A stretch of DNA of 64,000 nt from Hymenobacter algoricola (GTDB lineage: Bacteria; Bacteroidota; Bacteroidia; Cytophagales; Hymenobacteraceae). The stretch is taken from assembly GCF_039539525.1 (NCBI RefSeq), contig NZ_BAABDH010000106.1:19966-83965 (forward strand), given 5' to 3'. The notes beneath the pieces are model-generated. The model had not been told where the DNA came from and did not search any database. It saw only the letters and a program-made list of their open reading frames with translations. Made by a program: the position numbers and the translations under genes. Every line of letters begins with the position of its first letter. The stretch's first letter is position 1. Shown here piece by piece: positions 34,157 to 42,315 of this stretch.

Positions 34157-35065
34157 ATGACCCTCGTTTTCATTGGTTTCGTGCTGCTGATTCTGGGCTT
34201 CAACGCCGCCCGCCTCTCCTTCAGCTTTGAGCGTTTCCGGGGGCTGCTCATCTTCGGGGGCACCGTGCTGATTGTGCTGGGCCTGGTGCTGAGCAGCGTG
34301 GTGCAGATTGAGGCCGGCCGCGTAGGCGTGCAGACCCTCTTCGGCAAGGTGCAGCCCCAGGTGCTGACTAGCGGCCTGAACGTTATCAATCCGCTGGTGG
34401 CCGTGACGGAGTTTGACACGCGCACCCAGAACTACACCATGTCGGCCCAGCACGGCGAGGGCCAGCAGGCCGGCGACGACGCCATCCGGGTGTTGAGCGC
34501 CGACGGCCTGGAAGTCGTCATCGACCTGACGGTGCTCTACCGGGCCGTGCCCGCCGAAACGCCCAAGATTCTGGGGACCATCGGCCCCAACTACCAGGAC
34601 GCCATCGTGCGGCCCGTTACCCGTACCCGCATCCGCGACAATGCCGTCTACTATGATGCCGTGGCGCTGTACTCCACCAAGCGCGACGAGTTTCAGGCCC
34701 GCATCTTCAAGAGCATCGAGCAGGACTTCAAGAGCCGCGGCCTGCAGCTGGAGCAGCTCCTGATTCGCAACATTCAGCTGCCGCAGTCGGTGAAGAGCAG
34801 CATCGAAAGCAAGATTTCGGCCGAGCAGGACGCCCAGAAAATGCAGTTCGTGCTCCAGAAAGAGCGGCAGGAAGCCGAGCGCAAGCGCGTGGAAGCCCAG
34901 GGCATTGCCGACTACCAGAAAATCATCAACCAGGAAATCACCGACAAGCTGCTGCAGTACGAAAGCATCAAGGCCAACAAGGAAATTGCCACCTCGCCCA
35001 ACGCCAAGGTTATCATCATGGGCGGCCGGGGTGCCACGCCCCAGATTCTGCTCAGCGACAAGTAA
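34157..35065 (+). CDS. Prohibitin-like SPFH/Band 7 membrane protein
   Basis: A 302-residue protein with two N-terminal hydrophobic segments (about 2-20 and 29-47), then an SPFH domain (GRVGVQTLFGKVQPQVLTSGLNVINP, EVVIDLTVLYRAVP) and a long charged coiled coil (SKISAEQDAQKMQFVLQKERQEAERKRVEAQG). Prohibitin family members form large membrane rings and often affect proteases or membrane domains. No partner protease gene lies nearby. Confidence 0.92.
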   Translation: MTLVFIGFVLLILGFNAARLSFSFERFRGLLIFGGTVLIVLGLVLSSVVQIEAGRVGVQTLFGKVQPQVLTSGLNVINPLVAVTEFDTRTQNYTMSAQHGEGQQAGDDAIRVLSADGLEVVIDLTVLYRAVPAETPKILGTIGPNYQDAIVRPVTRTRIRDNAVYYDAVALYSTKRDEFQARIFKSIEQDFKSRGLQLEQLLIRNIQLPQSVKSSIESKISAEQDAQKMQFVLQKERQEAERKRVEAQGIADYQKIINQEITDKLLQYESIKANKEIATSPNAKVIIMGGRGATPQILLSDK

Positions 35066-35094
35066 GCCAGCCCGGCTCAGGGGCCGAAAAGCCC

Positions 35095-35127
35095 AAAGGC
35101 CGCCCCACTGGTTGGGGCGGCCTTTTC
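35095..35127 (+). terminator. Terminator after the prohibitin-like gene
   Basis: AAAGGCCGCCCCA / TGGGGCGGCCTTT is a 13-bp perfect stem followed by TTC. Confidence 0.8.
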
Positions 35128-35313
35128 TATGGGGTGCTGAGTCGACTCGCGGTAAGCCTCGTTCGGCTCCGGCCGCTCGTTCCGGTTGCTGTCGGACCGG
35201 GGAAGGGGCAGAACCAGCAGGCCGCCGTTGGCCTTCAGCGCCGGCCGGAGCCGGGTCGCTTTCGATTTTCGGGCCCGCCCGCCAACCGATTGGTTTTGCT
35301 TACCCGGCTTACC

Positions 35314-35321
35314 TACCTTTA
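35314..35321 (+). promoter_or_regulatory. -7 element upstream of ribonuclease D
   Basis: TACCTTTA, with TTTTG about 15 bases upstream. A start of transcription near 35327 would coincide with the ATG of a short upstream frame. Confidence 0.45.
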
Positions 35322-35326
35322 CCGAA

Positions 35327-35386
35327 ATGGCTCCCGTCATTGTCTGCCGGTGCTCCCACCGGTTTTCGCCTTGCCCTGCCCACTAA
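35327..35386 (+). other. Candidate 19-codon upstream open frame
   Basis: ATG at 35327, 6 bases after the -7 element, opens a 19-codon frame that ends with TAA at 35384-35386, directly followed by the ATG of the ribonuclease D gene (TAAATG) in the same frame. It encodes a Cys-rich peptide (VICRC-like and SPCPAH ends). It could be a coupled leader peptide or a coincidence. Confidence 0.35.
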
Positions 35387-36556
35387 ATGCCTACCATTCA
35401 CTACCTGACTACTGCTGCCGAGGTGCAGCAGGCCGCCGTCGCTCTGCGCTCCGCTTCCCGCATTGCCATCGACCTGGAGTTCGACGATATGCGCCACCGC
35501 TACGGCCGCAACCTCGCCCTTATTCAGATTTACGATGACAAAGTCGTCTACCTGATTGATCCGCTGCCGCTGACCAACCCGGCTCAGGAGCTGGAGCCCC
35601 TCTGGGATATTCTGCGGGACCCGACGGTAGAGAAGGTGTTTCACAGCTGCAAGTCGGACATTCTGCTGCTCGATGAGCTGTATGGCGTACACGTGCGCAC
35701 CATCACCGATACCAGCGTGCAGTATACCCTGCTGGGCGAGTCGGACAACAACATTTCCCTGGGCCGCCTGATTCAGGCCGAAGTCGGGCTGGAAGTGGAT
35801 AAGGGGGAGCAGAAGTCGAACTGGCTGAAGCGTCCCCTCACGGAAGCCCAGAAAGTGTACGCCGCCAACGACGTGCTCTACCTGTTTGAGCTGGCCGACA
35901 AGCTGCGCGACAAGCTCGCCGCCCTGGGCCGCACCGCCTGGGCCGACCAGGAAAACGCCGCCCTGGAAGAGGTACGCTACAACCGCGACGAGCGGCCCTA
36001 CCTGCGCATGGCCGGCAAATACCGCATCCTGCCCACCGAGCTGCCCCTGTTCCGCGACCTGTACATGCTGCGCGACCAGGTGGCCAAGCAGATTGACCGG
36101 CCGCCCTACATGGTTTTCGCCAACGACCGGCTCTCGGAGCTGGTCCGCGACACGCCCCGGGACCTGAACGACTGGAAAAATGCCCGCGGCCTGCACCCCG
36201 AGCTCAAGCGTACTCCCTACCTCGACCAGCTTACGGCCCTGTCGCCCGACAATTTTGTACCCGTGCCCGAGCCGGCCGCGCCGGCCGAGCAGCGCCGCTT
36301 TCCGTTCCGCCGCCGGCTCAGCGGCGACAAAGCCGCCCGCGCCGACGCCCGCGAGCAGCTGCTGATTCAGCTGAAAAACCACATCACCACCGACGTCAAC
36401 GGCTATGTAGCCAACCTAGTGCTGTCGAACCGCCTGGTGGCCGACATCGTGGAGCTGGGCGCCGATGCCGTGTTGCGGCCCTGGCAGAAAACCATCCTGC
36501 AGGAAGCCGCCCAGCGCCACGCCATCGACTACGCCCAGCTGGCTGACCCGTTTTAG
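35387..36556 (+). CDS. Ribonuclease D-like 3'-5' exoribonuclease
   Basis: A 389-residue protein. The N-terminal DEDD exonuclease domain has IAIDLEFDDMRHRYG (motif I, with D and E), VFHSCKSDILLLDELYG (motif II), and LTEAQKVYAANDVLYLFELAD (motif III with Y and D). A central HRDC-type region contains LFRDLYMLRDQVAKQIDRPPYMVFAND. RNase D trims tRNA and other small RNA 3' ends. Length and domain order match the family (about 370-390 residues). Confidence 0.93.
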   Translation: MPTIHYLTTAAEVQQAAVALRSASRIAIDLEFDDMRHRYGRNLALIQIYDDKVVYLIDPLPLTNPAQELEPLWDILRDPTVEKVFHSCKSDILLLDELYGVHVRTITDTSVQYTLLGESDNNISLGRLIQAEVGLEVDKGEQKSNWLKRPLTEAQKVYAANDVLYLFELADKLRDKLAALGRTAWADQENAALEEVRYNRDERPYLRMAGKYRILPTELPLFRDLYMLRDQVAKQIDRPPYMVFANDRLSELVRDTPRDLNDWKNARGLHPELKRTPYLDQLTALSPDNFVPVPEPAAPAEQRRFPFRRRLSGDKAARADAREQLLIQLKNHITTDVNGYVANLVLSNRLVADIVELGADAVLRPWQKTILQEAAQRHAIDYAQLADPF

Positions 36557-36574
36557 CCCAGGAGCCGCTCATTC

Positions 36575-36622
36575 AATCCAAAGAAAAAGGCCACCTATGC
36601 GGGTGGCCTTTTTCTTTGGATT
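36575..36622. terminator. Bidirectional terminator between ribonuclease D and aceA
   Basis: Perfect 21-bp arms (AATCCAAAGAAAAAGGCCACC and its complement) around a 6-base loop; T runs on both strands inside the arms allow termination from both convergent genes. Confidence 0.9.
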
Positions 36623-36641
36623 GGTATAGGAAGCCGGAGAG

Positions 36642-37928
36642 CTAGTGGCTGAACTGCGCCTCTTCGGTACTGCCCACCAGCGCGCCGGTGCTGGCCTTGC
36701 CGGCCGATACCACGCTCTGCACGGCGTCGAAGTAGCCGGTACCGACGAAGGACTGGTGCTTCACGGCTTTGAAACCGTGCTTTTGCAGCCGGAACTCCCG
36801 CTCCTGCAGCTCGGAGTAGCCGGCCATGCCCCGCTCCCGATAGGCCTGGGCAAGCTCGAACATGCTCGTGTTGAGGGCGTGGAAACCGGCCAGGGTGATA
36901 AACTGGAACTTGAAGCCCAAGGCGGCCAGCTCCTCACGGAAAGTCTCCATCTGCTCCACGCTTAGCTTCGAAGCCCAGTTGAACGACGGCGAGCAGTTGT
37001 AGGCCAGCAGCTTGCCCGGAAACTGGGCGTGAATGCCTTCGGCAAAGGTGCGGGCCTGCTCCAGATCGGGGTGGGAGGTTTCCATCCACAGCAGGTCGGC
37101 ATACGGCGCATAGGCCAGCCCACGGGCAATGCACGACTCTATGCCGGGCCGGACGCGGTAAAACCCTTCGCTGGTGCGGCCGTCCTCGGAAAGCACGAAG
37201 GGCAGGTCCCGCTCGTCCACGTCGGAGGTAATCAGGTCGGCGGCGTCGGCGTCGGTGCGGGCTACTACCAGCGTCGGCACGCCCAGCACGTCGGCGGCCA
37301 GGCGGGCGGCTACCAGCTTGTTGATGGCCTCCTGGGTGGGCACCAGCACCTTGCCGCCGAGGTGGCCGCACTTCTTGGCCGAGGACAGCTGGTCTTCGAA
37401 GTGGACGCCCGCGGCCCCGGCCTCAATCATCATCTTCATCAGCTCAAACGCATTCAGGTTGCCGCCAAACCCTGCCTCGGCATCGGCCACGATGGGCACC
37501 AGCCAGTGCACGTCACCGTCGCCGGTCAGGTTCTGAATCTGGTCGGCGCGCAGCAGGGCGTTGTTGATGCGCTTTACCACGCTCGGCACGCTGTCGACGG
37601 GGTACAGGCTCTGGTCGGGGTACATCTGACCGGCCCCGTTGGCATCGGCGGCCACCTGCCAGCCGCTGAGGTAGATGGCGTTCAGGCCGGCCTGCACCTC
37701 CTGCACGGCCTGGTTGCCGGTCAGAGCGCCGAGGCCGGCTACGTACTCTTCGGAGTGCAGCAGGCTCCACAGCCGCTCCGCCCCCTGCCGGGCCAGAGAA
37801 TACTCGATGTGCAGGCTATTCTGCAGCTTCACGACATCCTCGGCCGGGTAGGGCCGCTCAATTCCTTTCCAGCGGGCATTCGTGGCCCAGTCGTGCTTGA
37901 GGGCGGCAATCCGTTCTTGCTTTTTCAT
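36642..37928 (-). CDS. aceA: Isocitrate lyase
   Basis: A 428-residue enzyme that splits isocitrate into succinate and glyoxylate, the first step of the glyoxylate shunt. The catalytic loop SSAKKCGHLGGKVLVP contains the essential Cys in KKCGH; also seen are WLVPIVADAEAGFGGNLNAFELM, VARTDADAA and LAYNCSPSFNW. Length matches the bacterial form. It is downstream of aceB (gap 138 bases) in the same direction, so acetate or fatty acid carbon can be used for growth. Confidence 0.97.
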   Translation of the reverse strand: MKKQERIAALKHDWATNARWKGIERPYPAEDVVKLQNSLHIEYSLARQGAERLWSLLHSEEYVAGLGALTGNQAVQEVQAGLNAIYLSGWQVAADANGAGQMYPDQSLYPVDSVPSVVKRINNALLRADQIQNLTGDGDVHWLVPIVADAEAGFGGNLNAFELMKMMIEAGAAGVHFEDQLSSAKKCGHLGGKVLVPTQEAINKLVAARLAADVLGVPTLVVARTDADAADLITSDVDERDLPFVLSEDGRTSEGFYRVRPGIESCIARGLAYAPYADLLWMETSHPDLEQARTFAEGIHAQFPGKLLAYNCSPSFNWASKLSVEQMETFREELAALGFKFQFITLAGFHALNTSMFELAQAYRERGMAGYSELQEREFRLQKHGFKAVKHQSFVGTGYFDAVQSVVSAGKASTGALVGSTEEAQFSH

Positions 37929-37942
37929 GGTGGTTGACGTTG

Positions 37943-37962
37943 GAGTTGAGTTGAGTTGAGTT
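37943..37962. repeat. (GAGTT)4 pentamer repeat upstream of aceA
   Basis: Four perfect copies of GAGTT, continued by GA, lie 15 bases upstream of the aceA start (read as AACTC on the minus strand). Simple repeats of this kind can gain or lose units by slippage. Confidence 0.8.
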
Positions 37963-38031
37963 GAAAAAAGGGCAAAGCGCCGCCCGGCCAGCTGGCAAAG
38001 CGGCTTTTTTGAGAATCGGGAAGGAAGCCGA

Positions 38032-38062
38032 GTAGTGCCACGGCTTGGAGCCGTGGCACTAC
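38032..38062. repeat. Perfect 14-bp inverted repeat between aceB and aceA
   Basis: GTAGTGCCACGGCT and AGCCGTGGCACTAC surround a 3-base loop. There is no T run, so this is not a typical intrinsic terminator; it could be an mRNA-stabilising hairpin at the 3' end of aceB, or a dispersed palindromic repeat. Confidence 0.7.
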
Positions 38063-38066
38063 GACA

Positions 38067-39698
38067 TCAGGCCAGCTGTTCGTAGGCGGGCACGGTCAGA
38101 AACTCGATAAACTTCTCACTGATCACCATCCGGTCGAAAAGGCGGGCGGCGGGCAGGTACTGGCCGCCGTCATAGCGCTCCTCGCCCACCAGGGTCCGGA
38201 TTTTCTCCAGCTGGCCGGGTACCAGGGAGCGGTACAGCTCCACGGTCACCTCGCGGCCGTCTTCGAGCCTGGTGCCCGGCGTGTGGACCCACTGCCACAC
38301 CTGCGCCCGGCTGATTTCGGCGGTGGCGGCGTCTTCCATCAGGTGGTAGATCGGCACGCAGCCGTTGCCCCCCAGCCACGATTCGAGGTACTGCACGGCC
38401 ACGTCGATGTTGAGCTTAAGGCCGTCCTCGGTGATGGTGCCCTGCGGGGCGCGCACCAGGTCTTCGGCCGTCACGTGCAGGTCTTCGCACTTGTTGGCAA
38501 TCTGGTTCTGGCCGGGCATCAGCTCGTTGAAGACTTCCAGCGCCACCGGCACCAGCCCCGGATGGGCCACCCAAGTGCCGTCGTGGCCGTTTTTGGCTTC
38601 GCGGATCTTGTCCTGCCGTACTTTGTCGAGGGCCAGCTCGTTGGCTTCGGGGTTATTCTTGATGGGAATCTGGGCCGCCATGCCGCCGATGGCGTGCACC
38701 CCGCGGCGGTGGCAGGTCTGAATCACCAGCTGGGAGTAGGCCGCCATGAAGGGTACCGTCATCGTGACCTGGGCGCGGTCGGGCAGGGTAAACTCGGGCT
38801 TCAGGCCCAGGCGCTTGATGTAGGAGAAGATATAGTCCCAGCGGCCGCAGTTCAGGCCCGCGCTGTGCTCGCGCAGCTCGTAGAGGATTTCGTTCAGCTC
38901 AAACGCCGCCGGCAGCGTCTCAATCAGCACCGTGGCCTTGATGCTGCACTTGGGCATCTTCAACGACCACTGCGCGAAGCCGAACACGTCGTTCCAGAGG
39001 CGGGCTTCCAGATGACTCTCGATTTTGGGCAGGTAAAAATACGGGGCGCTGCCGCGGCCGCACAGCTCGTGCACGTTGTGGAAGTAGTAGAGCCCGAAGT
39101 CGAACAGCGAGGCGCTGATTGGCTCCCCATCGACCAGCACGTGCTTTTCGAGCAGGTGCCAGCCGCGGGGGCGCACCATGAGGGTGGCGGTTTCGGCGTT
39201 GAGCGTGTATTCCTTGGTCGGCGTGCTCAGCGAGATGGTGCGGCGCACGGCATCGCGCAGGTTGCGCTGGCCCTCTATCACGTTGGCCCAGGTCGGCGAG
39301 TTGGAATCTTCCAGGTCGGCCATAAACACCTTCGCCCCCGAGTTCAGCGCGTTGATAATCATCTTGCGCTCCACGGGCCCGGTGATTTCCACCCGACGGT
39401 CGAGCAGGTCGGCGGGTAGCGGGGCCACGGTCCAGGGCTTTTCCCGGATCAGGCGGGTCTCGGGCAGAAAGTCGGGCAGCCTGCCGGCATCCAGCTCCTT
39501 CTGCCGGGCCTCGCGGCGCAGCAGCAGCTCCCGGCGGGTGGGGTCGAACCGGCGGTGCAGCTCCGCCACGAAGGCCAGCGCCGAGGGCGTCAGAATTTCA
39601 GCAAACTCGGGGGAGTAGGCGCCCGTTACTTTCACCCGCTCGGGGGTCAGGTACGTGGGGGGCGTAATAAGCGTCTGAGGTTCAGCGAAGGGCGACAT
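38067..39698 (-). CDS. aceB: Malate synthase A
   Basis: A 543-residue enzyme that condenses glyoxylate and acetyl-CoA to malate, the second step of the glyoxylate shunt. Seen: FMADLEDSNSPTWANVIEGQ, RPRGWHLLEKHVLVDGEP, LPKIESHLEARLWNDVF, ATVLIETLPAAFELNEILYEL, GMAAQIPIKNNPEAN and GHDGTWVAHPGLV, all characteristic of the A form. It is transcribed divergently from the regulator at 39902, with a palindromic candidate operator between. Confidence 0.97.
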   Translation of the reverse strand: MSPFAEPQTLITPPTYLTPERVKVTGAYSPEFAEILTPSALAFVAELHRRFDPTRRELLLRREARQKELDAGRLPDFLPETRLIREKPWTVAPLPADLLDRRVEITGPVERKMIINALNSGAKVFMADLEDSNSPTWANVIEGQRNLRDAVRRTISLSTPTKEYTLNAETATLMVRPRGWHLLEKHVLVDGEPISASLFDFGLYYFHNVHELCGRGSAPYFYLPKIESHLEARLWNDVFGFAQWSLKMPKCSIKATVLIETLPAAFELNEILYELREHSAGLNCGRWDYIFSYIKRLGLKPEFTLPDRAQVTMTVPFMAAYSQLVIQTCHRRGVHAIGGMAAQIPIKNNPEANELALDKVRQDKIREAKNGHDGTWVAHPGLVPVALEVFNELMPGQNQIANKCEDLHVTAEDLVRAPQGTITEDGLKLNIDVAVQYLESWLGGNGCVPIYHLMEDAATAEISRAQVWQWVHTPGTRLEDGREVTVELYRSLVPGQLEKIRTLVGEERYDGGQYLPAARLFDRMVISEKFIEFLTVPAYEQLA

Positions 39699-39738
39699 GA
39701 GGCGGGGGTTTGGGGAGGTGAATCGGAAAGCTGATGGC

Positions 39739-39746
39739 CAAACATA
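39739..39746 (-). promoter_or_regulatory. -7 element of the aceB promoter
   Basis: On the minus strand, TATGTTTG matches TAnnTTTG exactly, 41 bases before the aceB ATG. The -33 position (about 39766-39769) reads TAGG instead of TTTG and touches the palindrome at 39768-39783, which suggests regulated rather than constitutive use. Confidence 0.65.
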
Positions 39747-39767
39747 GGCAAGCGAATTTTGTCATCC

Positions 39768-39783
39768 TAGCGAATATTCGCTA
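39768..39783. promoter_or_regulatory. 16-bp palindromic candidate operator
   Basis: TAGCGAATATTCGCTA is a perfect palindrome in the divergent aceB/regulator region. A further half site AGCGAAT starts at 39751. It overlaps the -33 region of the aceB promoter. RamB and related ScfR regulators bind short palindromes containing TTTGCAAA-like halves, so this is a plausible site for the adjacent regulator. Confidence 0.6.
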
Positions 39784-39808
39784 AATATTTAAAACCCTCG
39801 AATCTGAG

Positions 39809-39816
39809 TAGTTTTG
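39809..39816 (+). promoter_or_regulatory. -7 element of the regulator gene
   Basis: TAGTTTTG fits TAnnTTTG; the palindromic candidate operator lies about 26 bases upstream, close to the -33 position, so autoregulation is possible. Confidence 0.5.
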
Positions 39817-39901
39817 CGGGGTTAGTTTTTTGCTTTCGGCCGCCGCTCCTGCTCGTTTTGGAGAAGCAGCCGCTGAGCCCGGGTTTTCGATACTTGTTTA
39901 T

Positions 39902-41389
39902 ATGCTGAGTCACGGTCAGGTAGTGCGGTTGATATTTGGGTTGAAGCTGCGCGAGCTGCGGCAGGAGCGCGGCTTTACGCCCACCGAGCTGGCCCGGGCC
40001 TGCGACGTGTCAGTGTCTTACCTCAACGAGATTGAGAAAGGCAAGAAGTACCCCAAGGCCGACAAGATCCTGGGCCTGAGCAAGGTGCTGGGCGTCACCT
40101 ACGACCAGCTGACGTCCCTGACGCTGAGCCGCAAGCTGGAGCCGATTTCCGAGCTGCTGCAGTCGGACCTGCTGAAGGAGTTTCCGCTGGAGATGTTCGG
40201 GCTGGACCCCATCCGCATCGTGGAGCTGATTTCGGATGCCCCGGCCAAGATGAACGCCTTCATCAGCACGCTGTTTGAAATTGCGCGCAACTACGAAATG
40301 CGCCAGGAGCACTTCTTTCTGGCCGCCCTGCGCTCCTACCAGGAGATGCACGACAACTACTTTGAGGAGCTGGAGCAGGACGTGCGCACCTTCGTGGGGC
40401 AGGAAAAGCTGGCCGTGGGCGCGCCCTTCGATACCACCCAGCTCGAAGCCGTGCTCACCCAAAAATACGGCTACACCATCGACCGCACGGCCCTGGGCGA
40501 GCACGCCACGCTGGGCCGGCTGCGGTCGGTGTTTCAGCCCAAAACCCGCCGGCTGCTGCTGCGTCCCGGCCTCACGGGCACCCAGGAAGCATTTGTCCTG
40601 GGCCGCGAAATCGCCTTCAACTACCTCAACCTCAAGGAGCGGCCCTACGTGAATGCCAGCTTCCCGGTGCGCAGCTTTGATGAGGTGCTCAACAACTTCA
40701 AGGCCTCCTACTTCGCCGGCGCCCTGCTGATGGAGGAAGACAGCCTGGTGCGCGACTTCCAGAAGCTGTTTGCCAGCAAGAAGTGGGAGCCGGCCGCGCT
40801 GCTCGAGCTGATGGCCAAGTACGACGTGTCGCCGGAGATGTTTATGCAGCGCATGACCAACCTGCTGCCCCGGCATTTTGGCCTGCAAAGCCTGTTTTTC
40901 CTGCGCTTCGACCAGGCCAGTGCCGATGCCGCCTACGTGCTGAGCAAGGAGCTGCACCTCTCGCGCCTGCACAACCCGCACGGCAACGAGCTGCACGAGC
41001 ACTACTGCCGCCGCTGGATTTCGCTGTGGCTGATCAACGACGCCCGTCAGCACCAGCCGCTGAGCGCCGCTACCACGGTCATCGGGGCGCAACGCTCCCG
41101 CTACTTCGGCACCGACGACGAGTACCTCTGCCTCACCCTGGCCCGGGCGGCGTCGGCGACCGAGCCCGCCGTGAGCGTCAACGTGGGCCTGCTCTGCGAC
41201 GACAACCTCAAGCAAAAAGTGCGCTTCCTCGACGACCCGGCCATTCCGCTCAAGATCGTCAACGAAACCTGCGAGCGGTGCCCGATCCCCGACTGCGAGG
41301 TGCGGGCCGCCGCGCCGCTCGAAATCGAGCGGCAGCAGCGTAACCGGGAGCAGGAAGCGGCCGTCGCGGCCCTGGTGAACGGCGGGTAA
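39902..41389 (+). CDS. RamB/ScfR-like HTH regulator, probably of the glyoxylate shunt
   Basis: A 495-residue protein from the ATG at 39902 (the longer open frame upstream lacks homology). Residues about 10-70 form an XRE-type helix-turn-helix (LRELRQERGFTPTELARACDVSVSYLNEIEKG). The middle resembles the IrrE/ImmA-like domain but has GREIAFNYL where the protease HExxH would be, so no protease activity is expected. The C-terminal part is DUF2083-like and contains CERCPIPDCEVRA (C457, C460, C465), the Cys signature of RamB and PccR-type proteins. Such regulators sense short-chain acyl-CoA states and control acetate or propionate genes. Divergent from aceB-aceA, which fits. Confidence 0.88.
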   Translation: MLSHGQVVRLIFGLKLRELRQERGFTPTELARACDVSVSYLNEIEKGKKYPKADKILGLSKVLGVTYDQLTSLTLSRKLEPISELLQSDLLKEFPLEMFGLDPIRIVELISDAPAKMNAFISTLFEIARNYEMRQEHFFLAALRSYQEMHDNYFEELEQDVRTFVGQEKLAVGAPFDTTQLEAVLTQKYGYTIDRTALGEHATLGRLRSVFQPKTRRLLLRPGLTGTQEAFVLGREIAFNYLNLKERPYVNASFPVRSFDEVLNNFKASYFAGALLMEEDSLVRDFQKLFASKKWEPAALLELMAKYDVSPEMFMQRMTNLLPRHFGLQSLFFLRFDQASADAAYVLSKELHLSRLHNPHGNELHEHYCRRWISLWLINDARQHQPLSAATTVIGAQRSRYFGTDDEYLCLTLARAASATEPAVSVNVGLLCDDNLKQKVRFLDDPAIPLKIVNETCERCPIPDCEVRAAAPLEIERQQRNREQEAAVAALVNGG

Positions 41390-41391
41390 TC

Positions 41392-41503
41392 TTTGGTTTT
41401 TGGCTCAGCTGATATAATAATGACGCTGCACGGGGGAAGCCTCAGTAGCACTTGAACGGCGGCGGCTCCCGCTCGGCTTCGGCCGCTGGGGCCAAAAACC
41501 AAA
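41392..41503. repeat. Inverted repeat framing a GC-rich hairpin
   Basis: TTTGGTTTTTGGC (41392-41404) and its complement GCCAAAAACCAAA (41491-41503) enclose 86 bases that contain further self-complementary GC-rich sequence. It fills most of the gap between the regulator and the methyltransferase. Confidence 0.5.
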
Positions 41504-41527
41504 AACCACCCACCAAAAACCAGCATC

Positions 41528-42298
41528 ATGACCACCGCCAAAGAGCAGTTTGACCGCCAGGCCAGCCACTACAACGCTCAGTGGAATGCCTGGACGGAGT
41601 CGTCGCTGCAGTGGCTGCTGACCCACGCGGCTGCTCAGCCCGCCGACGACGTGCTCGATGTAGCTACCGGCACCGGCTTCACGGCCCTGGCCTTTGCCCC
41701 GCTCGTGCGCACGGTAGTCGGGCTCGACGTATCGACGGGGATGCTGGCCCGGGCCCGGCAGCACCAGGCCGCGCTGGGCCTGACCAACGTGAGCTGGCAG
41801 GAAGGCGCGGCGGAAGCCCTGCCTTTCGCCGCCGGCACCTTTTCCCTGGTTAGCTGCCGTATTGCGCCCCACCATTTCGAGTCGGTGCCGCAGTTTCTGG
41901 CCGAGGTGACGCGGGTGCTGCGGCCCGGCGGCCGCTTTGTGCTGGCCGACACCACCGTGCCCGACCACGACCCCGCAACCGCCGACTGGCAAAACGGGGT
42001 GGAAGCCTTGCGCGACCCGTCGCACCGCCGCAACCTGGCGCCCCGGCAGTGGCGGCAGGCCCTGACCACGGCGGGCCTGACGGTAGCCGCGCTGGACGTG
42101 CCCGGCGGCGAAGTACCGATGCAGCTCCACGACTGGCTGGAAAAAGCCGGTACTGCGCCCGAACCGGCGGCGGCCGTACGCGCGGCCTTTGCTCAGGCCC
42201 CTGCCGCGGCCCGGGCCGCGTTTCAGATTCAGGCCCTGCCCGCCGACGACTACACCTTCATCTGGCAGCGGCTGGTAGCCCTGGCCACCCGATCCTAA
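41528..42298 (+). CDS. Class I SAM-dependent methyltransferase
   Basis: A 256-residue cytoplasmic methyltransferase of the UbiE/Methyltransf_11 type. Seen: FDRQASHYN at the N-terminus, motif I DVLDVATGTGFTALAFAP, acidic VVGLDVSTGML, the post-I region EALPFAAGTFSLVSCRIAPHHF, and RVLRPGGRFVLADTTVP. The N-terminal HYNAQW and PHHF patterns are like those of UbiE/COQ5 relatives. The substrate cannot be deduced. Its stop codon is 17 bases before the mltG start, so the two may be co-transcribed. Confidence 0.9.
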   Translation: MTTAKEQFDRQASHYNAQWNAWTESSLQWLLTHAAAQPADDVLDVATGTGFTALAFAPLVRTVVGLDVSTGMLARARQHQAALGLTNVSWQEGAAEALPFAAGTFSLVSCRIAPHHFESVPQFLAEVTRVLRPGGRFVLADTTVPDHDPATADWQNGVEALRDPSHRRNLAPRQWRQALTTAGLTVAALDVPGGEVPMQLHDWLEKAGTAPEPAAAVRAAFAQAPAAARAAFQIQALPADDYTFIWQRLVALATRS

Positions 42299-42315
42299 GC
42301 CCCAACTTCCCCGCT

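Noticed and set aside
42049..42315. mltG starting inside the methyltransferase gene
   Set aside because: The upstream 89 codons are out-of-frame methyltransferase sequence; the TTG at 42316 gives the usual MltG length.
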